NCBI GenBank assembly: GCA_964532465.1
Contig: CAZHHX010000017.1
Coordinates: 8,785-72,784 of the forward strand
DNA from: JAPLKB01 sp964532465
GTDB lineage: Bacteria > Desulfobacterota > Syntrophorhabdia > Syntrophorhabdales > Syntrophorhabdaceae
Direction: 5' to 3'
Length of the DNA: 64,000 nucleotides
Shown here: one piece after another, positions 17,167 to 25,888 of the stretch
How the letters are laid out: each line of letters begins with the position of its first letter
Numbering within the stretch: the first letter of the stretch is position 1
Program-made: the position numbers and the translations under genes
Notes under the pieces: model-generated
Told to the model about the DNA's origin: nothing
Database searches by the model: none
The model's input: the letters and a program-made list of their open reading frames with translations, nothing else

Positions 17167-17884
17167 CAAAAACAGTATTGTAGAGATCATCAGAAGCCAT
17201 CCTGAATCTGTCAGAAGGCTCTGGATAGAACATGGCTATGAAGCTGTATCGGATGAAGTTATTAAAGAGGCGAAGAAGCAGGGCATCTCTTTCAAGGTGC
17301 TGCCAAAAGACATTTTCTACAAAAAATTCAGTGATATAAAAGCCCATATATGCCTTGAAAGGGATGAAATCTCATATACGGATCCTGATGAATTTCTGCA
17401 TGATCTTAAGAGCATTAAAAACCCGCTTTTATGCGCCTTTGACGGCATTTTTGATCCGCAGAACCTTGGTAATATTTTGCGAAGCGCAGCCTGTTTCGGA
17501 GCGGATGCGATTATTATCCCGAAAGACCGTTCATGCGGCATTACACAAACCGTTACGAGTATTTCGCGCGGCGGCATTGAACATGTAAAGATAATCAGGG
17601 TTGTCAACCTTGCAAGATACATTGATACACTGAAAAAGACCGGCATTTTTTGCTATGGTCTCGACGAAAAGGGAGCAGCGCCTATATGGAAAACAGACCT
17701 GCGGGGCGCCGTATGCCTTGTCTTCGGCAGTGAAGAAGGTTTGCGAAGGCTCACAAGGGAGAAGTGCGATGAAATCATTAAAATTCCCACCGAAGACAAC
17801 TTTTCTTCTTTAAATGTTGCAACCTGTTTTGCCGTTTCTGTCTGCGAAGCAAAGCGGCAGCGTGCAGTTGCTCAAACAATCTGA
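17150..17884 (+). CDS. rlmB: TrmH/SpoU-family rRNA 2'-O-methyltransferase
   Basis: 244 residues. An N-terminal substrate-binding domain (NSIVEIIRSHPESVRRLW) is followed by the SPOUT knot with its three motifs: NLGNILRSAACFGAD, LVFGSEEGLRRL and SLNVATCFAVSVCEAKR. It should methylate the ribose of a guanosine in 23S rRNA (G2251 in E. coli) using SAM. ATG 17150 is chosen, inside the pyrF end; the longer frame from 17102 adds a lysine/serine-rich tract read from pyrF and is unlikely. RlmB is the best fit, although other TrmH paralogues share these motifs. Confidence 0.85.
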   Translation: MPYLTNKNSIVEIIRSHPESVRRLWIEHGYEAVSDEVIKEAKKQGISFKVLPKDIFYKKFSDIKAHICLERDEISYTDPDEFLHDLKSIKNPLLCAFDGIFDPQNLGNILRSAACFGADAIIIPKDRSCGITQTVTSISRGGIEHVKIIRVVNLARYIDTLKKTGIFCYGLDEKGAAPIWKTDLRGAVCLVFGSEEGLRRLTREKCDEIIKIPTEDNFSSLNVATCFAVSVCEAKRQRAVAQTI

Positions 17885-17899
17885 TACAGGCTGAAATTT

Positions 17900-18700
17900 A
17901 TGAATACTGAGCAGAAATTAAACAACTTAAAAGAGATTATTAAAGGCCTTAATAAGGTTATTGTTGCTTTTTCCGGTGGTGTGGACAGCACATTTCTCCT
18001 CAAAGTTTGTGTAGATATTCTCGGCAGGGAGAATGTGATTGCCTTTATGGGATTGTCTCCTTCGTGTTCTCAAGGAGAAATGGAAGAGGCTGTGAGCCTG
18101 TCAAAATTTATCGGAGTTGAGTATGTCAGTGAAGAAACTTCTGAGATGGAAGACAATAATTATATTCAAAACACTACCTCGCGCTGTTATTTCTGCAAGA
18201 CTCATCTTTTTGATAAAGCATGGGATATTGCGAGAAGCAGAGGTTTTCTTCACGTAGCAGAAGGATCGAATCTCGATGATCTGGATGACTTCAGACCCGG
18301 AAGAAAAGCCTGTATCGAACAACACATCTTGAGCCCCTTGCTCATGGCTGAGCTTACAAAGAGTGAAATAAGGGAACTGTCAAAAAAATATTCTCTTCCC
18401 ACGTATGACAAACCTTCCCTTGCTTGTCTATCATCAAGGATACCTTATGGTATGCCAATCAGCATTGATGTTCTTAAAAGGATAGAGCGTTCTGAGGATT
18501 TTATCAGAAGCCTGGGAGTGCGGCAGGTAAGGGTGAGATACCATGGAAATGTTGCGCGCATTGAGGTCATGGGAGAAGATTTCGATACAATTATAGTCAA
18601 TAAAAGCGAAATAGTTGAAGCGCTCAAACAGTATGGGTTTTCTTATATAACGCTTGATTTAAAAGGATACAAAACCGGAAGCATGAACATCGAAATATGA
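17900..18700 (+). CDS. larE: LarE-type sacrificial sulfur transferase
   Basis: 266 residues. A PP-loop (VAFSGGVDSTFLLKV) adenylates the substrate; SRCYFCKTHLFD and PSLACLSSRIPYG are family signatures, the latter bearing the cysteine used as sulfur donor or cluster ligand. LarE installs sulfur into the pyridinium-3,5-bisthiocarboxylate mononucleotide nickel-pincer cofactor of lactate racemase and related enzymes. larA, larB and larC are not adjacent, so either they lie elsewhere or the protein serves another thiolation. Its stop overlaps the next start codon (ATGA), coupling it to the MFS transporter gene. Confidence 0.88.
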   Translation: MNTEQKLNNLKEIIKGLNKVIVAFSGGVDSTFLLKVCVDILGRENVIAFMGLSPSCSQGEMEEAVSLSKFIGVEYVSEETSEMEDNNYIQNTTSRCYFCKTHLFDKAWDIARSRGFLHVAEGSNLDDLDDFRPGRKACIEQHILSPLLMAELTKSEIRELSKKYSLPTYDKPSLACLSSRIPYGMPISIDVLKRIERSEDFIRSLGVRQVRVRYHGNVARIEVMGEDFDTIIVNKSEIVEALKQYGFSYITLDLKGYKTGSMNIEI

Positions 18701-19911
18701 ATAAAACTATACTATCCTGGTGTTTATTCGACTTTGCCAATTCAAGCTATTCAGCCGTTATAGCAGCCACAATCTTCCCGGTTTATTATGCAAATATGAT
18801 TGTCGGCAATGCTGCCGGCATGGGAGATGTATGGTGGGGAAGGGCAATATCGGTGAGCATGGCTATTGTTGCTGTAACATCCCCTTTTCTCGGGGGCATT
18901 GCCGATTACGCAAAGATACGAAAAAGGCTGCTATTGTTCCTGACCCTTTTGTGTGTTGCCTCAGTGGCTTCTTTTTCTTTTCTCAGTAAAGGTATGGCCA
19001 TTGAAGGATTTGTTTTGATCGTTCTCGCAAATGTGGGGATAGAAGGCGGTCTTGTTTTCTATAACTCTTTTCTGCCTCAAATTGCTGAACCGACTCATCA
19101 GGGCAGGCTCTCCGCATGGGGTTTTGGAATTGGATATGCCGGTTCAATATTTTCGCTTCTTCTTGCGCTTTTGCTTGTTCGTTATGAGATGATTGATGCT
19201 ATATGGCTTATGGTAGCGCTGTTTTTTACTGTATTTTCTTTACCTGCCTTTATTTTTCTTCCTCAAGATCCGAAAACCGGGACAAAGATATTAATTTCAG
19301 CTATAGATGGCTTTCGTCATACCTGGGGACAATTAAAAAAGATGTGGTTGAATAAAGATCAAAGAAGATTTCTGATAGCTTATCTCATATATGAAGACGG
19401 GGTAAATACTGTTATAGTTTTCTCAAGCATTTTTGCGGCAACCACCCTGGGTTTTAAATCCGAAGAATTGATTTATATGTACCTTATTGTTCAGGCCACG
19501 GCACTTGCCGGTGTTTTTTTGATGGCCAAATACATTGACTACCGGGGCCCCAAAAAGGTAATCCTGCTTTCCCTGATTTTATGGATTGTCATATCGATTG
19601 CAATATTTTTTGTTCATGGAAAATTGCTGTTCTCAATAATCGCTTCCTTTGCAGGGTTCGGGCTGGGCACGGTTCAGGCTGCAACAAGGGCTTTTTACAC
19701 ACAGTTTGTGCTACCCGGCAAGGAATCAGAGTTTTTCGGTGTTTACAGTCTTGTGGGCAAAACCTCTGCAATAATGGGCCCCCTTGTTTTCGGGTATCTT
19801 TCTTCCACATTAGGGAGTCAGCGTCCAGCCGTTCTTTCAATAGTCCTGTTTTTCGTTCTTGGTTTCCTTATAATAAGAACCGTTAGAGGTGGCCAGCCGA
19901 ATGTTTCTTGA
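18697..19911 (+). CDS. MFS transporter, UMF1/Atg22-like
   Basis: 404 residues with about twelve hydrophobic helices. The opening WCLFDFANSSYSAVIAATIF is typical of the UMF1 (Atg22-like) branch of the major facilitator superfamily, as are the loop RKRLLLF and GRLSAWGFGIGYAGSI. It is an inner-membrane permease; the substrate is not predictable, with amino acids a possibility by analogy with Atg22. The four-base overlap with larE suggests a shared transcript but not necessarily a shared pathway. Confidence 0.85.
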   Translation: MNKTILSWCLFDFANSSYSAVIAATIFPVYYANMIVGNAAGMGDVWWGRAISVSMAIVAVTSPFLGGIADYAKIRKRLLLFLTLLCVASVASFSFLSKGMAIEGFVLIVLANVGIEGGLVFYNSFLPQIAEPTHQGRLSAWGFGIGYAGSIFSLLLALLLVRYEMIDAIWLMVALFFTVFSLPAFIFLPQDPKTGTKILISAIDGFRHTWGQLKKMWLNKDQRRFLIAYLIYEDGVNTVIVFSSIFAATTLGFKSEELIYMYLIVQATALAGVFLMAKYIDYRGPKKVILLSLILWIVISIAIFFVHGKLLFSIIASFAGFGLGTVQAATRAFYTQFVLPGKESEFFGVYSLVGKTSAIMGPLVFGYLSSTLGSQRPAVLSIVLFFVLGFLIIRTVRGGQPNVS

Positions 19912-20010
19912 AAATTCAACAATCAATGGATATACTAAAAATAGCAGCCGGAACATAGAGAGACCGGAAGAAAATTCCCGGTTTGCCTATCAATAAAAAG
20001 GGGGAAACAA

Positions 20011-20352
20011 ATGGCTCTGATTGATGAACTGAAAAAAAAGACTGAAGAAGGATTAAAGACACTAAAGGAAACAGCACAGGATTTAGCTTTTAATGTTGAA
20101 AAACAGGCAAAAATCGGTAAAAAAAAATATGTTGATATTACAAAACTTCAAAGGAATATTCAAAAACTGTATGCAGAGATAGGCCAACATGTTTATAATG
20201 AACTTTCCATTGGAAAAACGTTGAGTAAAGACGACATTTATCTGAAAGAAAAGATAAACTCTATTACAAGATTGAACTTAGAGATAAGGGATATTGAAGA
20301 TGAAATAGATGAAATACAGAAAAACATGCCGCCAAAAAACGATGATCAATAG
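20011..20352 (+). CDS. Small coiled-coil protein, 113 aa
   Basis: The protein is almost wholly helical and charged (MALIDELKKKTEEGLKTLKE ... RDIEDEIDEIQKNMPPKND), with heptad-like spacing and no signal or membrane segment. It looks like a structural or membrane-peripheral coiled-coil protein; I recognise no family with certainty. A GGGGG-containing ribosome binding site lies about seven bases before ATG 20011. Its promoter is probably in the 99-base spacer after the transporter gene. Confidence 0.75.
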   Translation: MALIDELKKKTEEGLKTLKETAQDLAFNVEKQAKIGKKKYVDITKLQRNIQKLYAEIGQHVYNELSIGKTLSKDDIYLKEKINSITRLNLEIRDIEDEIDEIQKNMPPKNDDQ

Positions 20353-20817
20353 GTTTTTCGCGGTTTGTTCTATGAAGAAATTGTTTTCATCCAGACACCA
20401 GCATGACTGTTGCAGATTCAGGCAACATTTCAGATTTGCATCTCACGCATATCACGGGCTACCCCGGTTTGATCCTGCCTTCTGCATAGTAGAATTATCG
20501 GAAAAAAATCAATTATATTTATGAAAAAAATAGTATTGAATTTTAATAAATCTCATATCAAGTTTTTTAAAAAATATTGTTAACCGTAAATATATACCTG
20601 TTTTGCGCTTACACGCAGCGAGTTCATCAATATTTATTTAGTTCACGTCCGGAAAGGGTACTTTCCCGCCCAAACGGTGTCGATCTACGGCTTTATTTGT
20701 GCGGCTTACATGTTGTATACCTCCGCTCAAACCCTTGATGGCCCTTCGGTCTCTGCTTCGGGGTGAACAATTTCCTTGCCTGAACAAAAAATACCTCCTT
20801 TCCGGTTCGGGAACCAA
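20353..20817. other. Intergenic region, no gene identified
   Basis: About 460 bases without a convincing frame. The part at 20640-20810 is less AT-rich than its surroundings and, read on the minus strand, contains an AAAGGAGG followed by short broken frames, as if it were a decayed insertion or gene. I cannot identify it. Confidence 0.35.
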
Positions 20818-20852
20818 TAGTTTCTCATCCAGAAACTCCGGATGAGAAACTA
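20818..20852. terminator. 13-bp perfect inverted repeat, possible terminator
   Basis: TAGTTTCTCATCC (20818-20830) and GGATGAGAAACTA (20840-20852) are perfectly complementary around a nine-base loop, followed by TTTAATTAA. It lies about 60 bases before the promoter of the PEP-CTERM gene. Confidence 0.55.
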
Positions 20853-20913
20853 TTTAATTAATATCTGATTTGTCCGAAAATATTTATAGAATCATGGGAT
20901 GAAAAAACCTAGC

Positions 20914-20942
20914 TTGACAAATGTATTACAATGTAGTATATT
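20914..20942 (+). promoter_or_regulatory. Sigma-70 promoter of the PEP-CTERM gene, with internal operator-like site
   Basis: TTGACA (20914-20919) and TATATT (20937-20942) are separated by exactly 17 bases. The spacer contains AATGTATTACA (20920-20930), which recurs downstream of the gene within the perfect odd palindrome CAATGTATTACATTG (21938-21952). A repressor site between -35 and -10 is a reasonable inference. Confidence 0.75.
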
Positions 20943-20960
20943 AAAAAGTGGAGTTCTTTA

Positions 20961-21695
20961 ATGAGTATGTATAAAATGACAAGTAAAAATATTATATTTA
21001 ACTTATTAGTAATAGTTTTCTTTGCTTTTATTACTTTTTGCCCGGTAATAAGCTATGCTGATACATTTACCGGAGATACCTCGAGAAGCTCTGAAAGGCT
21101 TGGTGATTTTATCGCTGAATTTTCATACAGGTTTTTCTCGCCAACAAGTGCGGAACTGGATGTTAATTTAAAAAACACAAGCCCTTCAGGTAATGGCGGT
21201 TTTTTAACAGGGTTTGTTTTTAATAATCCGAATAACTTTATTACAAAAGTGAGCCTGTCTGGTTCAAACTCGTTTTTTGAACTCCTTGGTGGAAAAAGCT
21301 TTAAAGACACTATAAGCGCATCGCCATTTGGCAAATATGATGTTGGTGCAGCTTTAGGAGGAGACTTTCTGGGTGGCGGCAACCCAACCAAGGGAATCGG
21401 TGTTGGTGGAAATGCAAACTTTGCTTTTACTCTAACAGGAAAGAATATGGATCAACTGAATACGGGCAGTTTTATGCAGGCAAAATCAGACGAAGGTGAA
21501 TTTTTTGTTACCCGTTTTAAAGGCTTCATGGATGGAGGCAGCGACAAGGTGCCTGGAAACGCTGTAGCGGTTCCTGAGCCGAGTGTTATTTTTCTGCTTC
21601 TTTCCGGTTTGGCAGGTCTTGTGATATACAGGAAGAAACTGAGGAATCAAAAACTTTCTGCCGTAAAATTCCGCATCCTTCAGGCTATGAAATAA
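20961..21695 (+). CDS. PEP-CTERM sorting-domain protein
   Basis: 244 residues. An N-terminal signal peptide (LLVIVFFAFITFCPVISYADT) targets it for export. The mature part is glycine/serine/asparagine-rich and beta-like. The C-terminus carries the tripartite PEP-CTERM signal: VPEP at ~208, a hydrophobic helix (SVIFLLLSGLAGLVIY) and a basic tail (RKKLRNQK). Exosortase and its partners cut such proteins and hand them to the exopolysaccharide-rich surface; no exosortase gene is in this window. It is monocistronic behind a consensus sigma-70 promoter. The tail beyond the basic cluster (about 17 residues) is longer than usual. Confidence 0.9.
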   Translation: MSMYKMTSKNIIFNLLVIVFFAFITFCPVISYADTFTGDTSRSSERLGDFIAEFSYRFFSPTSAELDVNLKNTSPSGNGGFLTGFVFNNPNNFITKVSLSGSNSFFELLGGKSFKDTISASPFGKYDVGAALGGDFLGGGNPTKGIGVGGNANFAFTLTGKNMDQLNTGSFMQAKSDEGEFFVTRFKGFMDGGSDKVPGNAVAVPEPSVIFLLLSGLAGLVIYRKKLRNQKLSAVKFRILQAMK

Positions 21696-22255
21696 ACAAT
21701 GCAAAAATCTTATTAATGTTATTACAGATTAATTAATCAGACAGTTCTGAAGTGTTTGACAAAATATAAATATCAATATCAACAAAATTCGCTCCAAATA
21801 TTTGTTTCATCTGCATCGCGCGAATCTTCACTGGTACGAAAATATATACTAATACTTTTTCTCATATAAATCCCCTGCATTTAATATCCAGCCTTTTTTA
21901 TTGATATTTTAATTGCATGCTGTAATAAAAAGCAATACAATGTATTACATTGCCGCGCTCAATTTATCAATAACTATATCAGGATAAATCTGTTCTCCCC
22001 ATTTTATGAGCATACAGCGGTATGGTTTTTTATTGTCATCCACAGGCAATCTATATCAGGCGGACATTATGTATCAGTTTCCGCGTCTTCTGTGCAGCAT
22101 TTTTTATGTTTTCGGATTTTATTACCCAGAATGGCAGAGCTCTTGATCTTCTTATGTGATGTTATGGTTGGAGAAGGGGTTGCATCTGTAACCATCCGAT
22201 ATGTTGATACTATGAGGAGAGAACAAAATAACACTGACATCCGAGGATAATTCTA
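21696..22255. other. Intergenic region with a palindromic site
   Basis: About 560 AT-rich bases without an accepted gene. The palindrome CAATGTATTACATTG at 21938-21952 shares AATGTATTACA with the PEP-CTERM promoter spacer. A 28-codon minus-strand frame (21779-21865) with AGGGGA before its ATG was noticed but is too short and unremarkable to call. Confidence 0.4.
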
Positions 22256-22284
22256 TTGACATACCCGGTGTAAATTAGTAAAAT
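22256..22284 (+). promoter_or_regulatory. Sigma-70 promoter of rpmB
   Basis: TTGACA (22256-22261) and TAAAAT (22279-22284) with a 17-base spacer, 33 bases before the rpmB start codon. Confidence 0.7.
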
Positions 22285-22317
22285 CCTTAACCTTAAGCAA
22301 CATGAATTGGAGGAACG

Positions 22318-22509
22318 ATGGCGCGTGTATGTGATTTATGTGGAAAGGGCAAACAAATTGGCTTCAACGTAAGCCATGCCAACAATAAGACGAAAAAACA
22401 ATGGCTTCCGAATTTACAGTCTATAAAAATTGTGAAAGACGGGGCAACAAAGAAAGTAAAAGCCTGTACAAGATGTATTAAGAAAGGAAACTTCCAGAAA
22501 GCGGCATAA
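22318..22509 (+). CDS. rpmB: 50S ribosomal protein L28
   Basis: 63 residues: MARVCDLCGKGKQIGFNVSH, then KVKACTRCIKKG. The two CxxC pairs make this the zinc-binding (C+) form of L28. Length and sequence match the family fully. It stands alone between its own promoter and terminator, without the rpmG partner found in many genomes. Confidence 0.97.
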   Translation: MARVCDLCGKGKQIGFNVSHANNKTKKQWLPNLQSIKIVKDGATKKVKACTRCIKKGNFQKAA

Positions 22510-22548
22510 TTTCAAGTTGCCTTCATAGCGAACAAAGCTTTATATGAT

Positions 22549-22572
22549 ACCCTGCTGCGAGCACAGCAGGGT
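22549..22572 (+). terminator. Rho-independent terminator of rpmB
   Basis: ACCCTGCTG (22549-22557) pairs with CAGCAGGGT (22564-22572) around a six-base loop, followed by a T-rich tract (TATTTGTTTTT). It could also serve the convergent rel gene, which ends at 22583. Confidence 0.85.
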
Positions 22573-22582
22573 TATTTGTTTT

Positions 22583-24721
22583 TCATGCAGAACTCCGCAT
22601 TCTTTCCACATCTCTTACCCCTTTAATCTTTTGAATTGATTTCATTATTTTTTGAAGCTGCGGCATATTTCCGATTTCTATCTCGAAGATGCCTGCCGCT
22701 GATCTATCAGGGTAAGTCATAGCGCTGGCGCTGAGGATATTTACCTTGTTTGCTGACATAACTGCACTGATATCTGAAATAAGGCCCTTTCTGTCGTCCC
22801 CGGATATTTTCAGTTTTACCGGATATGTAAAGTTTTTGTTTAATTCCCATGAAACTTCAACCTTTCTCTGCTCATCATATACGTGAGTGTTTGAGCAATC
22901 TTCCGTGTGTACGGTTATCCCTCTGCCGCGGGTAATAAAACCGAAGATTTTGTCTCCAGGTATAGGGTTGCAGCATTTTGCAAATCTTACAACCATCCCG
23001 TCATCAATGCCTTTAACCTTAATTGAAGTGTCCTTGGGTCGTTTTATAGAGCCTATCAACTGTTTTAACTTGCCGGGTTTTTCGGTTTCAGGGATAAGTT
23101 TGCTGAGAACCTGCAAGGGAGTGTGCAAGCCATAGCCAACGCTTGCGAAAAAATCGTCCAGTGTTTCAAAGCCAAAATCCTTGGCGCTGTTCAAAAGATC
23201 ACCTGTTTTCAACACCTTGGAAAAGCTCACATCGTGTTTAGACAATTCCTTTTCTATCAGGACTTTACCGAGTTCTATGCTTTGGTCCCTCTGCTCAGTT
23301 TTAATCCACTGCCGTATCTTGGTTTTTGCCCTTGAAGTTTTTACAAAGCCAAGCCAGTCTTTACTTGGCTTATGGGTTGGATTAGAAAGGATTTCAACTG
23401 TATCACCGCTTTTTAAGGCATATCGTAACGGGACAAGTTTGCCGTTTATTTTTGCTCCGATGCATTTATTTCCAAGTTCTGTATGTATGGCATAGGCAAA
23501 ATCTACCGGTGTTGCGTCTTTCGGAAGTTCCCTTACCTCTCCTCTTGGGGTGAATATATAAATTTCGTCTGGAAAAAGATCTATCTTGAAAATTTCCATG
23601 AATTCTTTATTGCTTTTTAACTCCTGCTGCGATTCGATTATTCTTCTGAGCCAGGCAAAGACTTTGTCTTCTTTCGGGTCAAAAACCCTGCCTTCTTTGT
23701 ATTTCCAGTGTGCTGCAATGCCCTCCTCTGCAAGGCGGTGCATCTCATGGGTTCTTATCTGGATTTCTATCTTTTCACCGTGAGGGCCTATTACTTTTGT
23801 GTGGAGTGACTGGTACATATTTGCCTTGGGTATACCGATAAAATCACTGAACTTACCCGGTATCGGTTTAAAGAAGGCATGAATTAAACCGAGGGCAAGG
23901 TAACACTCCCTGACGCTGTCAACGGTAACCCTGAAAGCGATCAGATCGTAAATATTGTCCAACTCCAGCTTTTCCAGTTGCATTTTCCTGTATATGCTGT
24001 ATAACCGTTTTGCCCTGCCTGATATTTCAGCATGTATTTTATGCTGGTCAAATTTTTCCTTCAGCAGTTCTATTACATCGTGAATATAAGCATCTCTCTC
24101 CTTTTTCTTTTTTGAGAGTTTATCCGATATATTTTTGTATTCTAAGGCATAAAGATATTTGAAGGCTTCATCTTCAAGCTCTCCCTTTATCCATTCTATC
24201 CCAAGGCGGTGAGCAAGGGGGCTGTAGATTTCAAGAGTTTCTCTGGCAATTATAACCTGTTTTTCAGAGGGGAGAAAATTTAAAGTCTGCATATTATGGT
24301 ATCTGTCAGCCAATTTTATCAGTATTACCCGGATGTCCTTGCTCATTGCAAGAATCATCTTCCGTAAATTCTCAACTCTTGAATCTTCCGATGTTTTGAG
24401 CCGAATCTGGCTGATTTTTGTTACGCCGTCTACAAGCTCTGCAACTTCCTGCCCGAAATGTCCCTCAATATCTTCTTTGCTTACATAGGAGTCTTCGATG
24501 GTGTCATGGAGTAGCCCGGAAACCACACTTGGTACGTCGAGATTCATTTTTGTTAATGTATGCGCTACTGCAAGGGGGTGTATAAGATAGGGTTCTCCGG
24601 ATAACCTGGTTTGGCCTTTATGCGCCTGTGCGGAGAAAACATATGCCTTGTCTAATATTTTTACGTCCGCTTCCGGATTGTATTTCAGTATTTCTTCTAT
24701 AATATCGTTAAATCTGACCAT
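22583..24721 (-). CDS. relA/spoT: Bifunctional (p)ppGpp synthetase/hydrolase
   Basis: About 712 residues in the standard Rel order: HD hydrolase domain (GEPYLIHPLAVAHTL; GLLHDTIEDS), synthetase domain (YDLIAFRV; MYQSLHTKVIGP), TGS domain (LFPDEIYIFTPRGEV), and C-terminal ACT domain. The intact HD residues argue that it both makes and degrades (p)ppGpp. The open frame runs to 24790, but MVRFNDIIEEILKYNPEAD at 24721 is the family-like start and overlaps the preceding cyclase gene by 14 bases. No second Rel homologue is visible, so it may be the sole stringent-response enzyme. Confidence 0.95.
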   Translation of the reverse strand: MVRFNDIIEEILKYNPEADVKILDKAYVFSAQAHKGQTRLSGEPYLIHPLAVAHTLTKMNLDVPSVVSGLLHDTIEDSYVSKEDIEGHFGQEVAELVDGVTKISQIRLKTSEDSRVENLRKMILAMSKDIRVILIKLADRYHNMQTLNFLPSEKQVIIARETLEIYSPLAHRLGIEWIKGELEDEAFKYLYALEYKNISDKLSKKKKERDAYIHDVIELLKEKFDQHKIHAEISGRAKRLYSIYRKMQLEKLELDNIYDLIAFRVTVDSVRECYLALGLIHAFFKPIPGKFSDFIGIPKANMYQSLHTKVIGPHGEKIEIQIRTHEMHRLAEEGIAAHWKYKEGRVFDPKEDKVFAWLRRIIESQQELKSNKEFMEIFKIDLFPDEIYIFTPRGEVRELPKDATPVDFAYAIHTELGNKCIGAKINGKLVPLRYALKSGDTVEILSNPTHKPSKDWLGFVKTSRAKTKIRQWIKTEQRDQSIELGKVLIEKELSKHDVSFSKVLKTGDLLNSAKDFGFETLDDFFASVGYGLHTPLQVLSKLIPETEKPGKLKQLIGSIKRPKDTSIKVKGIDDGMVVRFAKCCNPIPGDKIFGFITRGRGITVHTEDCSNTHVYDEQRKVEVSWELNKNFTYPVKLKISGDDRKGLISDISAVMSANKVNILSASAMTYPDRSAAGIFEIEIGNMPQLQKIMKSIQKIKGVRDVERMRSSA

Positions 24722-25691
24722 TTCCGGTCCATTTATAGTATACGGTAGGCATATAATGTGTGGTGATTGCAAGGGAACCAATTTTTTCAAATGGCAATGC
24801 GCGGTCTAATTTTGCTTTCGTTTCTTCTGAGATGATTATTTCACCCGGTGCTGCAAGCTTCTGAAGTCTGGCAGCTATATTAACCGGCATACCGAGGGCA
24901 GTATATTCTCTTTTATTAATTGAACCGAGCATGCCCGTAACAACGTAGCCTGTGCTTATTCCTATGCCCATGCGAAATCCATATTCCTGCCCTTTCATCC
25001 TTTTTATCATTTCAACTGCGCACTTTACCGCGTTTTCTTCATGTTTATCATGGTATACAGGTGCTCCAAACAAAGCCATGATACTGTCACCGATATATTT
25101 ATCAACGGTTCCTTTGTGCTGCATTACCGTTTCACTCATAGGCTGGAAATAATATCTGTTAAGCAAAGAAGCGAGTTCATCCGGTGGTATTTTGGATGAA
25201 AGCTGTGTAAAACCTCTTATGTCTGAAAAAAGGATAGTTAAATGGGAGACTTTTGGTTCAAGGTGCGCGGGCTCGTCAATGAGTTCATTGAATATGTCGG
25301 GCGAAATAAATTGCCTCATCCTTCTTTTTATATAATATTCCTTTACTTTCCATTTGATTTCTTTATTCTCAAAAGGTTTTGTAATAAACCCGTCTATGCC
25401 GTTTTCTATCGCTTTCATTGACGATTCAAGCGTACCGTAGCCTGTAAGTATTATCTTTGTAAGACCCTGATGCAGTTTATTCATTTCTTCGATTGTTCTT
25501 ATGCCGTCCATACCCGGCATGATGAGGTCGCAGATAACAATATCGAAATTATGCGGGTCTTGCCCGACCATCGCCAATGCTTCTTCCCCGTTTGTCGCTG
25601 ATTGGACTGAATAGCCGTCTTCTCTGAGGACCCTTGTAAGCGATCTCCGTATGCCTTCCTCGTCGTCTACGATAAGGATTCCCAAGTGCAT
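24708..25691 (-). CDS. Response regulator with class III adenylate/guanylate cyclase output
   Basis: 327 residues: a receiver (ILIVDDEEGIRRSLTRVL; phosphoacceptor in VICDLIMPGMDG; Lys in GFITKPF) joined by a short helical linker to a class III nucleotide cyclase domain. The cyclase shows both metal aspartates (TILFSDIRGFTQLSS and KYIGDSIMALFGAP) and the RLQ segment of ALGMPVNIAARLQ. Phosphorylation should tune cAMP (or cGMP) production. The gene overlaps rel by 14 bases, so a two-component input, a cyclic nucleotide and (p)ppGpp synthesis are encoded in one translational unit. No cognate kinase is adjacent. Confidence 0.92.
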   Translation of the reverse strand: MHLGILIVDDEEGIRRSLTRVLREDGYSVQSATNGEEALAMVGQDPHNFDIVICDLIMPGMDGIRTIEEMNKLHQGLTKIILTGYGTLESSMKAIENGIDGFITKPFENKEIKWKVKEYYIKRRMRQFISPDIFNELIDEPAHLEPKVSHLTILFSDIRGFTQLSSKIPPDELASLLNRYYFQPMSETVMQHKGTVDKYIGDSIMALFGAPVYHDKHEENAVKCAVEMIKRMKGQEYGFRMGIGISTGYVVTGMLGSINKREYTALGMPVNIAARLQKLAAPGEIIISEETKAKLDRALPFEKIGSLAITTHYMPTVYYKWTGNGQI

Positions 25692-25888
25692 GCTATATTG
25701 ACCCCATTTTTTTTATAATATCGTAATGAGGGAAAAATGACAAGAGGTAAATATGGACAAGTGTTATTAAAGTATTGTGAAATTGAGCACGTAGCTTATT
25801 TCTATGGAAATTATTGCTCTCCATCAGCGCGATACGCCTCAGACATTTATGCCTTTCATTTCCCTCCGGTTTTGGATATTATAAAACC

